Shown one piece after another: positions 17,265 to 28,231 of a stretch of DNA of 64,000 nt (positions are counted from its first letter, which is position 1; each line of letters opens with the position of its first letter). The position numbers and the translations under genes were made by a program. The DNA is taken from the NCBI RefSeq assembly GCF_003610775.1, contig NZ_RAQO01000008.1:124001-188000 (forward strand), in the 5' to 3' direction. Origin of the DNA: Alginatibacterium sediminis (GTDB taxonomy: Bacteria > Pseudomonadota > Gammaproteobacteria > Enterobacterales > Celerinatantimonadaceae). The notes below the pieces were generated by a model. That model had not been told where the DNA came from. It saw nothing but the letters and a program-made list of their open reading frames with translations, and did no database searches.

Positions 17265-18395
17265 CTAGCTGGTTAGGTCATCAAAAAACTTTTTAACCCC
17301 ATCAAAGAAACCCTCTGATTTAGGCTTATGTTTTTTACTTGAATGGCCACCAAAGCTTTCCTCAAGTGAGCGCAGCATTTCTCGCTGTTCATCATTAAGA
17401 TTGACCGGAGTCTCTACAATAACCTTACAGATTAGGTCGCCAGTCGCACCACTACGCACTGATTTAACACCTTTACCGCGCATACGGAACATACGACCGG
17501 TTTGGGTTTCACTTGGCACTTTGAGACTTACGCGTCCATCAAGGGTTGGTACTTCAATCTCGCCACCAAGTGCCGACAGCGAAAAGCTAATCGGAACTTC
17601 GCAATACAAATTGTTTTGTTCGCGTTGGAAGATTGGGTGATCTTTTACATGAACTTGCACATATAAGTCGCCAGAACCCGCTCCGTTTTCACCCGCTTCA
17701 CCTTCACCAGACAAACGAATACGATCGCCAGTATCAACGCCTGGGGGAATGGTGACTGACAGAGTTTTAGTGCGCTCATAACGTCCTTCACCGTGACATT
17801 TGTGGCAAGGATCTTTAATTGTTGAACCGCGTCCGTGACACGTAGGACAGGCTTGTTGAACTGCAAAGAAACCCTGACGCATTTGTACTTGGCCTTGACC
17901 ATGGCAAGTGCCACAACTAACAGGTTTCGAGCCTTTTTTAGCACCACTACCATTACACTGTTCACAATGAACTAGAGTCGGAACGCTAATTTCTTGCTTA
18001 ACACCTCTAACGGCTTGTTCAAGGGTGAGCTCCATATTATAGCGAAGATCTGCACCACGCTGTGCTTGACGACGTCCACCGCCACCACGGCCGCCACCAA
18101 AAATGTCTCCAAATACATCGCCAAATACATCGCCAAAGTCTTGTGCTCCGCCACCACCGCCACGGTTAGGATCTACACCTGCGTGTCCGTATTGGTCATA
18201 AGCTGCTTTTTTCTGCGGATTACTTAAGACTTCATAAGCCTCTTTCACTTGCTTAAATTTTTCTTCTGCAGCTTTATCACCTTTAGTACGATCAGGGTGA
18301 TACTTCATTGCAAGACGCTTGTAAGCCTTTTTGATTTCGCGTTCGTCGGCACTCTTGCTTAGACCAAGCGCTTCATAAAAATCTTGTTTTGACAT
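17265..18395 (-). CDS. dnaJ: Chaperone protein DnaJ (Hsp40)
   Basis: 376 residues, standard length. The J domain spans residues 1-70 with the HPD tripeptide in KYHPDRT, which stimulates DnaK ATPase. A Gly/Phe-rich linker follows ([17 protein letters not shown]). Four CxxCxGxG zinc motifs lie between about 145 and 205 ([32 protein letters not shown]). The C-terminal substrate domains carry [15 protein letters not shown]. It delivers unfolded clients to DnaK. It is second in the operon, about 100 bp after dnaK, with a hairpin in between. Confidence 0.98.
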   Translation of the reverse strand: MSKQDFYEALGLSKSADEREIKKAYKRLAMKYHPDRTKGDKAAEEKFKQVKEAYEVLSNPQKKAAYDQYGHAGVDPNRGGGGGAQDFGDVFGDVFGDIFGGGRGGGGRRQAQRGADLRYNMELTLEQAVRGVKQEISVPTLVHCEQCNGSGAKKGSKPVSCGTCHGQGQVQMRQGFFAVQQACPTCHGRGSTIKDPCHKCHGEGRYERTKTLSVTIPPGVDTGDRIRLSGEGEAGENGAGSGDLYVQVHVKDHPIFQREQNNLYCEVPISFSLSALGGEIEVPTLDGRVSLKVPSETQTGRMFRMRGKGVKSVRSGATGDLICKVIVETPVNLNDEQREMLRSLEESFGGHSSKKHKPKSEGFFDGVKKFFDDLTS

Positions 18396-18442
18396 AGTTA
18401 GCTTTCTGTAATCGAGGTATTAATCCAGTTCTGGATACACAG

Positions 18443-18470
18443 ACGGGCGTTGCTTAAAAACAACGCCCGT
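18443..18470. promoter_or_regulatory. Hairpin between dnaK and dnaJ
   Basis: A perfect 10-bp stem ACGGGCGTTG/CAACGCCCGT with an eight-base loop lies in the dnaK-dnaJ gap. The T-run lies on the plus-strand side, so in the direction of dnaK-dnaJ transcription it is not a standard terminator. It probably protects the dnaK message or lowers dnaJ read-through. Confidence 0.6.
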
Positions 18471-18498
18471 TTTACTTAGTTTGTACTTGTTTTAACGA

Positions 18499-20415
18499 TT
18501 ATTTTTTATCGTCTTTAACTTCTTCAAACTCAGCGTCAACAACGTCGTCAGCAGCTTCTTCTGCCGGGGCAGATTCGCCGCCAGCTGATTGCGCTTGTTG
18601 CTGTTGTTGTGCAACTTCCATCAATTTCTGAGAGGCTTCAATCAAGGCTTGTGTTTTAGCATCGATATCGTCTTTATCATCTTCACGTACAGCGTCTTCT
18701 AATGCGCTAACTGCAGCTTCGATTTTAGTTTTCTCATCTTCAGGTAGTGCATCGCCCGCTTCTTCAATCTGCTTACGAGTACCATGTACTAGTGCGTCAG
18801 CTTGGTTGCGAGTTTGAACCAACTCTTCGAATTTTTTGTCTTCTTCAGCATTTGCTTCAGCATCAGAAACCATTTTGCTGATTTCTTCATCCGACAAACC
18901 AGACGAAGCTTGGATAGTAATTTTCTGCTCTTTAGCTGTATCTTTATCTTTAGCCGATACATGCAAGATACCGTCGGCATCTAGGTCAAAAACAACTTCA
19001 ATTTGTGGAATACCACGTTGAGCAGGACGAATCCCTTCTAGGTTAAACTGACCCAAAGATTTGTTGTCTGCTGCGCGTTTACGTTCACCTTGAATCACGT
19101 GAACTGTTACTGCACTTTGGTTGTCTTCAGCCGTTGAGAATACCTGTGAACCCTTAGTTGGGATAGTAGTGTTCTTATCAACAACTTTGGTCATCACGCC
19201 ACCCATGGTTTCAATACCAAGCGATAGCGGAGTTACGTCAAGTAGCAATACGTCAGTTTTCTCGCCTGAAAGTACACCACCTTGAATTGCAGCACCCATT
19301 GCCACTGCTTCATCAGGGTTTACGTCTTTACGAGCTTCTTTACCAAAGAAGTCAGTCACTGCTTTTTGAACCATTGGCATACGTGTTTGACCACCAACCA
19401 AAATGATATCATCAACATCACCAACCGACAGGTCAGCATCTTGTAGTGCAACACGTAAAGGCTCAAGCGATTGCTGGACTAGGTCTTCAACTAAAGACTC
19501 AAGTTTAGCGCGTGATACTTTAATATTAAGGTGTTTAGGTCCAGAGGCGTCAGCCGTAATATACGGAAGGTTCACATCTGTTTGTTGAGCTGAAGACAAC
19601 TCAATTTTAGCTTTCTCAGCGGCTTCTTTTAGACGTTGCATAGCCAAAGGATCTGTTTTCAGATCAAAGCCTTGCTCTTTCTTAAACTCAGCAACTAAAT
19701 AGTTAATTAGACGGTTATCAAAGTCTTCACCACCGAGGTGAGTATCACCGTTAGTTGCTAATACTTCGAAAGTTTTTTCACCATCAACTTCATCAATTTC
19801 AATGATTGAGATATCAAAAGTACCACCACCTAAGTCATATACTGCAACGACGTTGTCACCGCTTGTGTTATTAACGCCATAAGCAAATGCAGCAGCTGTT
19901 GGCTCGTTAATAATACGCTTAACATTTAGACCTGCAATTTTACCCGCGTCTTTGGTTGCTTGACGTTGTGAGTCATTGAAGTAAGCAGGTACAGTAATAA
20001 CCGCATCAGTTACTTTCTCACCAAGATAGTCTTCTGCTGTTTTCTTCATTTTCTTTAGAATTTCAGCAGAAATCTGTGGTGGTGCTTTTTTGTCGCCGCG
20101 AGTTTCTACCCAAGCGTCACCGTTGTCAGCTTTAATGATTTTAAATGGCATGATTTCAATATCACGCTGTACTTCTTCATCTTCAAAACGACGACCAATT
20201 AAACGCTTAATTGCGTAAACTGTATTCGTTGGGTTGGTAACCGCTTGACGCTTCGCAGGTTGGCCAACCAAAGTTTCGCCATCATCTGTATATGCAATGA
20301 TCGAGGGAGTAGTACGATCGCCTTCAGCGTTTTCAATTACCTTAGGGGTATCACCGTCGAGTACCGCTACACATGAGTTAGTAGTACCTAAATCAATGCC
20401 AATAATCTTACCCAT
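18499..20415 (-). CDS. dnaK: Chaperone protein DnaK (Hsp70)
   Basis: 638 residues. The ATPase domain (1 to about 385) has the phosphate-1 motif [40 protein letters not shown] and [10 protein letters not shown]. The linker [16 protein letters not shown] leads into the substrate-binding domain, and the acidic tail ends [11 protein letters not shown] chose the ATG at 20415, preceded by GGAGAAGA, over an ATG-like start five codons earlier. It binds exposed hydrophobic segments and works with DnaJ and GrpE, both in this window. A near-consensus sigma-32 promoter lies upstream. Confidence 0.99.
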   Translation of the reverse strand: MGKIIGIDLGTTNSCVAVLDGDTPKVIENAEGDRTTPSIIAYTDDGETLVGQPAKRQAVTNPTNTVYAIKRLIGRRFEDEEVQRDIEIMPFKIIKADNGDAWVETRGDKKAPPQISAEILKKMKKTAEDYLGEKVTDAVITVPAYFNDSQRQATKDAGKIAGLNVKRIINEPTAAAFAYGVNNTSGDNVVAVYDLGGGTFDISIIEIDEVDGEKTFEVLATNGDTHLGGEDFDNRLINYLVAEFKKEQGFDLKTDPLAMQRLKEAAEKAKIELSSAQQTDVNLPYITADASGPKHLNIKVSRAKLESLVEDLVQQSLEPLRVALQDADLSVGDVDDIILVGGQTRMPMVQKAVTDFFGKEARKDVNPDEAVAMGAAIQGGVLSGEKTDVLLLDVTPLSLGIETMGGVMTKVVDKNTTIPTKGSQVFSTAEDNQSAVTVHVIQGERKRAADNKSLGQFNLEGIRPAQRGIPQIEVVFDLDADGILHVSAKDKDTAKEQKITIQASSGLSDEEISKMVSDAEANAEEDKKFEELVQTRNQADALVHGTRKQIEEAGDALPEDEKTKIEAAVSALEDAVREDDKDDIDAKTQALIEASQKLMEVAQQQQQAQSAGGESAPAEEAADDVVDAEFEEVKDDKK

Positions 20416-20467
20416 AATGGTCTTCTCCAAATTTGTCTATGGTTATTATTTCTTGTTGATAACTAAA

Positions 20468-20493
20468 GTGGGGACAGGCAAAGCGATTTCAAG
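20468..20493 (-). promoter_or_regulatory. Sigma-32 (heat-shock) promoter of dnaK-dnaJ
   Basis: On the minus strand the -35 element is CTTGAAA (20487-20493), then a 13-base spacer, then CCCCAC (20468-20473) as -10. The consensus is CTTGAAA, 13-15 bases, CCCCATNT. It lies about 50 bp upstream of the dnaK start. Confidence 0.88.
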
Positions 20494-20720
20494 CAATTTT
20501 TTTTACTTTTTCATCGAATGCAAATAATTTTTGTACTTCTGAATACGCTCTAACTTAGATACTGGCATTCACACCTCGACATTTAAAACCACAAAATAGC
20601 TCAAAAATAGTACAAAACATTGATACATTAGGTATTTTTGGGGTAAAGCATAAGTTAAATCAATAAAAGCTATATTTTGCGTGATAATATCCGGCCTCCA
20701 CATTTTAGATAGGGAAACAT

Positions 20721-22028
20721 ATGCCAAGCTCGAACAAGAAGTTGACGCTAACCCATCGTATTTTGATAGGTATGGTCAGCGGGATACTACTAGGCACAGT
20801 ACTGCAGATGCTTAGTGGCTCGTCGTTATTTATTCAACACTATTTAATTGATGGCCTATTTCACATTGGTGGAAGCATCTTTGTAGCCAGCCTAAAAATG
20901 CTCGTTGTACCTTTAGTATTTGTATCACTAGTGTGCGGTGTTTCTTCGATGAAAGACACGGCTCGCTTAGGAAGGTTGGGTGGTAAAACCTTATTACTCT
21001 ACTTGGTCACTACTGCAATCGCGATTTCGCTAGCAATGGCTGTTGCACTTTTGATACGCCCCGGCACAGGTATGGAGCTTGCGGCTGATGTAACCTTTAA
21101 TGCTAAAGAGGCCCCTTCACTAAGCCAAGTGGTCATCGATCTATTCCCTAGCAACCCAATTGAATCGATGGCAAAAGGAAACATGTTACAAATCATCGTT
21201 TTCTCATTGCTGTTCGGGATTTCATTGGCTATTACCGGTGATGCCGGGAAACGCGTTGCAAGCTTCTTCCAGGATTTAAATGAAGTCATCATGAAGCTTG
21301 TCACCTTGTTGATGAACGTTGCACCCTACGGTGTTTTTTGTTTACTCGCCAAACTCTTTTACCAAATGGGCTTTGATGCTATAGCAAGCTTATTCAGTTA
21401 TTTTATGGTCGTGCTTTCAGTATTGCTGATCCATGCGCTGGTTGTGTACCCACTGATATTGCGGACCCTGGGCGGGCTTAATCCATTTATTTTTCTTCGA
21501 AAAATGCGCGAAGCCATTGTATTTGCATTTAGTACTGCATCATCCAATGCAACAATTCCAGTCACTATGGAAACCGCAACTCATAAACTCGGTGTTAGAA
21601 ATTCGACCGCATCATTTACTGTCCCGCTTGGGGCCACCATCAATATGGATGGCACCTCGATCATGCAGGGTGTTGCCACGATATTTATTGCCACAGTTTA
21701 TGGCATTGATCTAAGTGCTGGCGATTTCCTAATGGTTATTGTAACGGCAACGCTTGCATCCGTGGGGACTGCTGGTGTACCTGGTGTGGGTCTAATCACG
21801 CTAGCCATGGTACTGCAGCAAGTTGGTTTGCCAGTCGAAGGGATAGCGCTCATTATTGGGGTAGACCGATTACTAGATATGGTGCGTACAGCTGTCAACA
21901 TTACAGGTGATAGCATGGTGACTACCGTGGTAGCTAAATCTGAAGGTGATTTGGATTTAGAGGTGTATAACAATAAAGACGCAGGTTTAAAAGACGAGCA
22001 AGTGGAGCTACCTCACGAACACGCTTAA
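20721..22028 (+). CDS. Dicarboxylate/amino acid:cation symporter (DAACS family)
   Basis: 435 residues with eight membrane helices and two re-entrant loops, the Glt(Ph) fold. Family signatures are the serine-rich hairpin AFSTASSNATIPVTME, the NMDGTSIMQ motif of helix 7 (Na+ and substrate binding), the second hairpin VGTAGVPGVGLI, and DRLLDMVRTAVNITGD in helix 8 with the substrate-binding Asp and Arg. It imports glutamate/aspartate or C4-dicarboxylates with Na+ or H+. The Arg in DMVRTAVNI is seen in both acidic amino-acid and dicarboxylate carriers, so gltP versus dctA is not resolved. It has its own promoter region and a bidirectional terminator. Confidence 0.92.
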   Translation: MPSSNKKLTLTHRILIGMVSGILLGTVLQMLSGSSLFIQHYLIDGLFHIGGSIFVASLKMLVVPLVFVSLVCGVSSMKDTARLGRLGGKTLLLYLVTTAIAISLAMAVALLIRPGTGMELAADVTFNAKEAPSLSQVVIDLFPSNPIESMAKGNMLQIIVFSLLFGISLAITGDAGKRVASFFQDLNEVIMKLVTLLMNVAPYGVFCLLAKLFYQMGFDAIASLFSYFMVVLSVLLIHALVVYPLILRTLGGLNPFIFLRKMREAIVFAFSTASSNATIPVTMETATHKLGVRNSTASFTVPLGATINMDGTSIMQGVATIFIATVYGIDLSAGDFLMVIVTATLASVGTAGVPGVGLITLAMVLQQVGLPVEGIALIIGVDRLLDMVRTAVNITGDSMVTTVVAKSEGDLDLEVYNNKDAGLKDEQVELPHEHA

Positions 22029-22049
22029 TTGATGACCCCAATAGACAAA

Positions 22050-22074
22050 AACGGCAACCTCGGTTGCCGTTTTC
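22050..22074. terminator. Bidirectional terminator between the symporter and the TRAP binding-protein gene
   Basis: AACGGCAACC/GGTTGCCGTT stem with a very short loop, with T-runs on the plus strand and A-runs before it that serve the minus strand. Confidence 0.85.
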
Positions 22075-22080
22075 TTGTGC

Positions 22081-23094
22081 TTATAGCTGGGATTCAACCA
22101 AACTTACCAGCTCTTGAGCAGGTAAGCCTTTGGCCGTCATATCCTCAATCCAAGCTTGTTTAGCTGGACCAGCAACGGTTTCGCGGAACTGCGCTAACTC
22201 AGCGTCGCTGAAACTAATGCGTTCAATACCTTTCTCGTCAAGCTTAGGTCCCCAAGCAGACATTGTCTTATCGTTATAGTAATCAACGTAATGCTGTAAA
22301 GCTGGTGCGACTGCATCTAACAAAATTTTGCGATTAGCATCACTGAGCTCGTTAAGCGCGTCGGTATTAACAACAACAGGGCAATTCACGGTACCTGGGT
22401 TTAGGTTAGTCGTCCACCATTTGGCGGTCTCAACCGTGCCAAAAGCCATATGAGCATGGGGTGCAAACGCTACTGCACCAATTACACCAGCATCCAAGCT
22501 TTGACGAACCTCGGTAGCTGACATTGATGTCGGTACGGCTCCGACAGCTGACATCGCTTCTCCGATACCACCGGTTGCACGCACTCGTATACCTTCAAAA
22601 TCCGCCATTGACTTAGGTGCATCTCCTACCCCAGCAATATTGTATTGCGGCAGTGGGCTAGGCATTAATAACGTTGCATTCCAACGCGCTAGATCTTTCA
22701 CAACTGCAGGATGTTGATAAATACTTTGGCTTAGCGCAATTTCTTGCTCCAAGGACTGAACACCCAAGAATGGAAGTTCAAGCACGGTAATGCTAGGGTT
22801 TTTGTCGCGATGGTAGCCAGCACAAAACTGTGCCATTTCAAAGGCTCCAAATGAAATTCCGTCTAGGTTTTCTTTGTTTTTTGACAAACCACCGTAGGAA
22901 ATACTTAACTTAAACTCCCCATTGCTTTTTTGCTCTACAACTTCTGCTAATTTTTCAACATGTTCTGTAAAAGCGCGGCGTTTTCCCCAAAGTGAAACAT
23001 TCCATTCGGTTGCTGCAATAGCAGACTCCGCGGCAACAAAACTAAACAGTACCGAACCGACCAGTAAAGGCTTCACCAATTTATGCTGTTTCAT
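22081..23094 (-). CDS. TRAP-type periplasmic solute-binding protein (DctP family), orphan
   Basis: 337 residues. The signal peptide is cleaved near residue 28 (ESAIAATEW). DctP-family features are the early WNVSLWG strand, EMAQFCAGYHRDKNP, the carboxylate-contact region GIRVRATGGIGEAMSAVGAVPTSMSATEV with its conserved Arg, and a long C-terminal helix. DctP proteins bind organic acids and hand them to DctQ/DctM permeases. No dctQ or dctM lies beside it; its neighbours are the symporter and two chemoreceptors. It may serve a remote permease or a sensory system. It is transcribed alone, with a bidirectional terminator at its 3' end. Confidence 0.88.
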   Translation of the reverse strand: MKQHKLVKPLLVGSVLFSFVAAESAIAATEWNVSLWGKRRAFTEHVEKLAEVVEQKSNGEFKLSISYGGLSKNKENLDGISFGAFEMAQFCAGYHRDKNPSITVLELPFLGVQSLEQEIALSQSIYQHPAVVKDLARWNATLLMPSPLPQYNIAGVGDAPKSMADFEGIRVRATGGIGEAMSAVGAVPTSMSATEVRQSLDAGVIGAVAFAPHAHMAFGTVETAKWWTTNLNPGTVNCPVVVNTDALNELSDANRKILLDAVAPALQHYVDYYNDKTMSAWGPKLDEKGIERISFSDAELAQFRETVAGPAKQAWIEDMTAKGLPAQELVSLVESQL

Positions 23095-23352
23095 CTACGT
23101 TCCTTGTATTTTAATTAAGCTCGAAATCACCTTAACATCACACTTACAAAAACACCCCTTACCGTTAACAGTTTTATGTGCTTTTTAAGACTAAAGTCTC
23201 AATGGCGAACTAAAAAACATTAAAAATAGGCTCCAAAATCTAAATTAATTGCCGAAATCTAAAACGTTCAAAATAGTAACAGTGACTGTTTTGAAGCAGA
23301 AGTCGATCAATGATAATTTGCGCGACTTGAAATACTGGAGCCTAATAAAACA

Positions 23353-24981
23353 ATGCTTAATTTACTCAAATCGATCCGCCTCAGCCAACTCTTTAGTGGT
23401 TTGGGTGTGATGGTCGTCGGCCTAAGTTTGCTACAAGCAAGTATGGACATTCGCCAAACCCGTCAGCAACTCTATAGCAGTGCCGATAGTTCTCTGCAAG
23501 CCACAATCGACGTCGCCATTAGCTTAGTCAGTCATTACCAAGCTATGGAAAATGATATTGGTATAGAAAATGCGCAAGCACTCGCAATTGAAGCCGTCGC
23601 CGACCTACGTTATCAAGGTAACGAGTACTTTTGGATAAACGACACCCAGCTGAACTTGTTAATGCATCCGCTTCGCCCAGAGAATATTGGCAAGAACATG
23701 CGGAGTAGCGTTGACGCCGACGGTAAAGCCCATTGGCAAGCAATGCTTGACGTAGCAAATAAAAATGGCGAAGGCAGTGTTGAATACCGCTTTATGCATG
23801 CAAGTTTAGAAAGCCCGAAGTCGAAGATGTCTTATGTGAAAAAGGTTCCGGGCTGGGATTGGATCATTGGAACGGGTGTGTATATCGACCATATAGAAGC
23901 TGCCGTTCGACAAGAAATCATGACCAAACTCATTTTCACTCTTTCTATGTTAACGATTGGCTTATTGATTTTAATCCCTATCACTCGCCTAATGAAACGA
24001 CAACTAAGTGCTGCGTCAGATAGTATCCAATTATTCAGTCAAGGAAATTACGATACGCAGGTTAAGGTGGAAGGGAATAATGACCTCAGTGAGCTTGGGC
24101 ATAATCTAGAAGCAATGCGCAAATCAATGGTCGAATTACTACAAAAGCTTTCGCAGAATCAAAGCCAGCTGACGCACGTTAGTGCTTCAATTTCAACGGG
24201 AGCCAAACAGACGGATGCAGCAGCTAGTCAACAATTCCTAGATATCGACGGTATTGCCAGTGCTATGACGCAAATGACCAGCTCAATTGCTGAAGTGGCC
24301 ATGAATACCGACAAAGTGGCGCAGATAAGTGCACAAACATCGAATAACGCAAACCACATCAATCAATCAATGCAAAAGAACGCAAAGCAATCTGAGCAAT
24401 TAAGTTTGCAGATTGGCGAGTCACAAGCTTCAGTTATGCAATTAAGTGAAAGCAGCCAACAAATTGGTACAATTGTTGACGTTATTAATTCGATCTCTGA
24501 GCAAACTAATTTGCTGGCCCTCAACGCTGCTATTGAAGCTGCACGAGCAGGTGCTCACGGGCGCGGGTTTGCCGTGGTTGCTGATGAAGTACGTAACCTT
24601 GCAGGACGCACAAAGGAAGCAACTCAAGAAATCATGACGATGATTCACAACCTACAACAACTGGCTGGAAAGGTAGACCAACAAATTGAAACCAGCGTCA
24701 GTGGTATCCAAAATCAACAAAAAGATACCGATGCCAGCATTATAGCTATTCAAGAAATCACCTCTCTCATGGATGATTTGGAACAGCGTAGCCATCAAAA
24801 CTCAGTTGCAGCTGAACAGCAAAACGTAGTCAGTAATGAAATCAATCAGAGTGTAGTTGCCCTGCGCAGCGGTAGCGAAGTATCCGCCCAAAGTGCAAAT
24901 CGAAACAACGAATTGGCCGAACAACTTAATCGTTGTGCCGAGCAATTAGAGCTGCAGACTAGAAAATTCCAATTTAATTAG
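23353..24981 (+). CDS. Methyl-accepting chemotaxis protein with single Cache domain
   Basis: 542 residues. One membrane helix at about 12-30, a periplasmic sCache_2-type sensor ([16 protein letters not shown], then [13 protein letters not shown]), a second helix near 192-210, a HAMP-like linker, and a coiled-coil signalling domain. The hairpin tip is [35 protein letters not shown], which contacts CheA and CheW. There is no C-terminal NWETF-type pentapeptide for CheR/CheB tethering. GGAG lies upstream of the ATG. It is a close paralogue of the next gene. sCache_2 receptors commonly sense small carboxylates, but the ligand here is unknown. Confidence 0.93.
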   Translation: MLNLLKSIRLSQLFSGLGVMVVGLSLLQASMDIRQTRQQLYSSADSSLQATIDVAISLVSHYQAMENDIGIENAQALAIEAVADLRYQGNEYFWINDTQLNLLMHPLRPENIGKNMRSSVDADGKAHWQAMLDVANKNGEGSVEYRFMHASLESPKSKMSYVKKVPGWDWIIGTGVYIDHIEAAVRQEIMTKLIFTLSMLTIGLLILIPITRLMKRQLSAASDSIQLFSQGNYDTQVKVEGNNDLSELGHNLEAMRKSMVELLQKLSQNQSQLTHVSASISTGAKQTDAAASQQFLDIDGIASAMTQMTSSIAEVAMNTDKVAQISAQTSNNANHINQSMQKNAKQSEQLSLQIGESQASVMQLSESSQQIGTIVDVINSISEQTNLLALNAAIEAARAGAHGRGFAVVADEVRNLAGRTKEATQEIMTMIHNLQQLAGKVDQQIETSVSGIQNQQKDTDASIIAIQEITSLMDDLEQRSHQNSVAAEQQNVVSNEINQSVVALRSGSEVSAQSANRNNELAEQLNRCAEQLELQTRKFQFN

Positions 24982-24993
24982 CTTTATATCTAA

Positions 24994-25022
24994 CACAAAA
25001 GCCATCACAACGATGGTTTTTG
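24994..25022 (+). terminator. Terminator after the first chemoreceptor
   Basis: ACAAAAGCCATC, five bases, GATGGTTTTTGT: a 12-bp stem (one G-T pair) with a T-rich 3' arm just after the stop codon. Confidence 0.7.
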
Positions 25023-25306
25023 TGCATTAGAATCGCGTGCCCCTAAAGCGAGTATTTACCACCGACAATCAATAAACATCATTCCTAATGTCCCCCCAAA
25101 AAAACAGAAGAATCTAATAAGACTTCAATATCACCGCCTTAGTCGATAGGCAAACTCAGATAAAGATATCCCACAACCAAAACTTGAGCAATTACTGCTG
25201 TTAGTGATACTGTACTTTTTTTTACCCCATATAAATCCCACAAGAATGCGTAAGGTAATTTTAATTACCTCCAGGTGCCAAGCCATACATAAACAAGGAG
25301 AGACCC
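25023..25306. other. Intergenic region between the two chemoreceptor genes
   Basis: About 285 bp without an ORF of note. It must carry the promoter of the second receptor, since a terminator follows the first. No convincing flagellar sigma-28 promoter was found. A good AAGGAGAG ribosome site immediately precedes the second receptor. Confidence 0.5.
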
Positions 25307-26932
25307 ATGCCGAAGATTTTTAAGACGGTTCGTTTACATCAGCTATTCATAGGCATAGGCCTACTGGTCACATTTTTTGCCACAGCACAGGCCATAATCA
25401 ACTTATCGCAGAAAAGAATCCAAATGTATGAGACTGCCGAAAACACCCTTAAAGGTAATATTGATATCGCCTTTAGCTTAGTCAAATACTTTCAGAGCAA
25501 AGAACTTGAAATTGGTCGTGAGCAAGCTCAAACCCAAGCCTTAAAAGCGATTACCGAACTACGCTACTTAAACGATCAATATTTTTGGGTTAATGATTTG
25601 GACTTAAAGCTATTAGCGCATCCACTTCGAGAAAGTAGTATCGGTAGCAACATGTCATCGGCCAAAGATGCGAATGGGAAACTTCATTGGCGCGAGATGA
25701 TGGATGTGATCAACCGCAGTGGTGAGGGATCAGTTGAATATCACTTTATCAACCCTATTACTAAGCAATCCAATGCTAAATTAAGTTATGTTAAAAAGTT
25801 TCCACAATGGGAATGGGTCATAGGAAGTGGAAATTCTATCGAGCAGATTGAAACAGAAATGAAGCGCGAAATGATAACCAGAATAATAATTATTGTTGGA
25901 TTATTATTGACTGCTTCGATGCTAGTTATACCGTCAATCCGATTTATTACACGTCAACTAGAGTCCGCATCAAACAGTATATTCGAATTTCGTCAAGGCA
26001 ATTACAGCCGCCCTCTTTTAGACGAGGGCAATAACGATATTAGCGTGTTAATTGATAACCTAGAAAAAATGCGACTAAACACCATTGATCTACTGAACGA
26101 GCTTGCAAATAGCCAAGAGAACTTAGGGCAAGTTAGCCAGAGTATTTCTGACGCTTCAAAAACATCAACTCAAGTTGCTAACCAGCAATTTATAGATATC
26201 GATAGTATTGCGAGTGCGATCACTCAAATGAACAGCTCAGTCGCAGAAGTTGCCGCTAACACTACCGATGCTGCAGATATTAGTTCTCAAACCGCGGTCT
26301 TAGCTTGCGACATCAGTACAGCGATAGAGTCCAACTCAAAACAGTTAAGCCAACTGAGCCAACAAATTAGTGACTCACAAGCTTCTGTTGTCGAACTAAG
26401 TCATAGCACTCAAAATATTGGCACAATAGTCGATGTCATTAACTCCATATCTGAACAAACCAACCTACTTGCTCTTAATGCCGCCATTGAAGCAGCTAGA
26501 GCTGGTACTCATGGACGAGGTTTTGCAGTCGTTGCTGATGAGGTGCGTAACCTAGCCGGTCGCGCGCAAGAAGCAACGCAACAAATTATGGCAATGATTG
26601 ATAAGCTAGAGAGCTCGGCCAACCAAGTTGACAAGCAAATAGAAAGTAGTGTTGAAGGAATAAAGAAACAGCAACTAAGTACCGGAGAAAATATCGAAGC
26701 AATTCATAAAATCGCTAAATTGATGAGCGAGTTGGAAGAGCGTAGTCACCAAAATTCAGTTGCCGCAGAGCAACAGAACCAAGTGACAAACGAAATAAAC
26801 GAGAATGTGATCGCGCTTCGTAGTAGTAGTGAACAAACATCAACAGCCGCACAAAACAATTCACGATTGGCAATAAAAATGGAAGAATATTCAGCGCTTC
26901 TAAAACAGCAAAACCAAAAGTTTCAATTTTAG
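25307..26932 (+). CDS. Methyl-accepting chemotaxis protein with single Cache domain (tandem paralogue)
   Basis: 541 residues, the same architecture and nearly the same length as the receptor before it: N-terminal helix, sCache_2 sensor ([31 protein letters not shown]), second helix near 190-210, then the signalling coiled coil with [36 protein letters not shown]. The cytoplasmic tips are almost identical, while the sensor domains differ more, as expected after duplication followed by ligand divergence. The C terminus (QNQKFQF) lacks a tethering pentapeptide. AAGGAGAG lies before the ATG. Confidence 0.93.
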   Translation: MPKIFKTVRLHQLFIGIGLLVTFFATAQAIINLSQKRIQMYETAENTLKGNIDIAFSLVKYFQSKELEIGREQAQTQALKAITELRYLNDQYFWVNDLDLKLLAHPLRESSIGSNMSSAKDANGKLHWREMMDVINRSGEGSVEYHFINPITKQSNAKLSYVKKFPQWEWVIGSGNSIEQIETEMKREMITRIIIIVGLLLTASMLVIPSIRFITRQLESASNSIFEFRQGNYSRPLLDEGNNDISVLIDNLEKMRLNTIDLLNELANSQENLGQVSQSISDASKTSTQVANQQFIDIDSIASAITQMNSSVAEVAANTTDAADISSQTAVLACDISTAIESNSKQLSQLSQQISDSQASVVELSHSTQNIGTIVDVINSISEQTNLLALNAAIEAARAGTHGRGFAVVADEVRNLAGRAQEATQQIMAMIDKLESSANQVDKQIESSVEGIKKQQLSTGENIEAIHKIAKLMSELEERSHQNSVAAEQQNQVTNEINENVIALRSSSEQTSTAAQNNSRLAIKMEEYSALLKQQNQKFQF

Positions 26933-26948
26933 ACCGTTTATTTTCCAC

Positions 26949-26978
26949 AAAAAAGCCATCTTTCGATGGCTTTTTTAT
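26949..26978. terminator. Bidirectional terminator between the chemoreceptor and recA
   Basis: AAAAAAGCCATC-TTTC-GATGGCTTTTTT: a stem with A and T runs on each side, able to stop transcription from both convergent genes. Confidence 0.9.
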
Positions 26979-27000
26979 CTAGTCCAAACCAATGCTAGGC

Positions 27001-28038
27001 TTATTTAGCTTCAGCCTTGTCATTAATTTCTTCTTCTGTCATTAGCACCGCTGGTTTTAACAGCATATCTCGCAGCAGCGTATCTAACTCATCAGCAATA
27101 CTTGGGTTATCGCTCAAGAACTTACAAGAATTGGCTTTACCTTGCCCAATTTTACTACCTTTATAGCTATACCAAGCACCAGCTTTCTCAACTAAGTTAT
27201 GCTTCACGCCTAAGTCAACCAACTCGCCCATGCGGTTGAAACCTTGGTTATACAGAATCTGGATTTCAGCCTGTTTAAATGGCGCAGCAATTTTGTTTTT
27301 AACGACTTTAATACGAGTTTCATTACCTACGACTTCGTCGCCGTCTTTAACAGCACCAATACGGCGGATATCTAAGCGGACTGAGGCATAAAACTTAAGT
27401 GCGTTACCACCGGTAGTTGTTTCAGGATTACCAAACATCACGCCAATTTTCATACGGATTTGGTTAATGAAAACACACATACAGTTGGACTGCTTAAGGT
27501 TACCAGTCAACTTACGCATTGCTTGGCTAAGCATACGTGCTTGCAAACCCATGTGACTGTCACCCATGTCGCCTTCAATTTCAGCTTTTGGGGTAAGCGC
27601 GGCTACCGAATCGACTACAATCATATCGACAGCGCCCGAGCGTGCTAAGGCGTCAACAATCTCTAGAGCTTGTTCGCCGGTGTCGGGTTGTGAACAAAGC
27701 AATTCATCAATGTTTACACCCAATTTTTGGGCATAAATAGGGTCTAGAGCGTGTTCTGCATCAATGAAAGCACATGTTTTACCCGCTTTTTGAGCACAAG
27801 CAATCGCTTCTAAGGTTAGGGTTGTCTTACCCGATGACTCTGGGCCGTATATTTCAACAATACGTCCCATAGGTAGCCCGCCAGCACCAATCGCAACGTC
27901 TAACGACAATGAACCAGTGGATATGGTTTCAATATCCATCGTGCGGTTATCACCCAATTTCATAATTGAGCCTTTACCAAACTGTTTCTCGATTTGGCCT
28001 AAAGCCGCGGCAAGCGCTTTTTGCTTATTGTCGTTCAT
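27001..28038 (-). CDS. recA: Recombinase A
   Basis: 345 residues. RecA forms filaments on single-stranded DNA, catalyses strand exchange, and triggers LexA self-cleavage. Motifs: Walker [10 protein letters not shown] near residue 66, catalytic Glu in [12 protein letters not shown], Walker [13 protein letters not shown]1/L2 DNA loops ([40 protein letters not shown]), and a C-terminal acidic tail. It is preceded by an SOS-controlled promoter. recX, which often follows recA, is absent here; a terminator and the convergent chemoreceptor follow instead. Confidence 0.99.
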   Translation of the reverse strand: MNDNKQKALAAALGQIEKQFGKGSIMKLGDNRTMDIETISTGSLSLDVAIGAGGLPMGRIVEIYGPESSGKTTLTLEAIACAQKAGKTCAFIDAEHALDPIYAQKLGVNIDELLCSQPDTGEQALEIVDALARSGAVDMIVVDSVAALTPKAEIEGDMGDSHMGLQARMLSQAMRKLTGNLKQSNCMCVFINQIRMKIGVMFGNPETTTGGNALKFYASVRLDIRRIGAVKDGDEVVGNETRIKVVKNKIAAPFKQAEIQILYNQGFNRMGELVDLGVKHNLVEKAGAWYSYKGSKIGQGKANSCKFLSDNPSIADELDTLLRDMLLKPAVLMTEEEINDKAEAK

Positions 28039-28165
28039 TCCTGATCACCCATTTTATCTTTATTCACTGCGGCTAAAGTCCGACTTAGCCCTAAATTCTG
28101 TAGTCTTGATCGTAGCAAGTTAAACTTAATTATATGGAGCTTGCTACCAGCAATTCGTAAAACAC

Positions 28166-28193
28166 AGTATACTGTTAATTCATACAGTATCAA
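28166..28193 (-). promoter_or_regulatory. recA promoter with embedded LexA box
   Basis: On the minus strand a -35 TTGATA (28188-28193) and a -10 TATACT (28166-28171) are 16 bp apart. The SOS box TACTGTATGAATTAACAGTA (28170-28189) fills the spacer, with the invariant CTGT-N8-ACAG core. LexA bound here would block polymerase directly. The leader to the recA ATG is about 120 bases. Confidence 0.9.
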
Positions 28194-28231
28194 GTGCCTT
28201 TTTCGAATATGCTGGAATCCAAATGGGTCGT

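Noticed and set aside
17645-17965. 106-codon frame inside dnaJ on the same strand
   Set aside because: Shadow of the cysteine-repeat region of dnaJ in another frame; repetitive codons leave it open.
23232-23258. Sigma-28-like pair (TCCAAAAT ... GCCGAAAT) before the first chemoreceptor
   Set aside because: The -10 half is good (GCCGAAAT versus GCCGATAA), but the -35 matches TAAAGTTT poorly, so it is not called.
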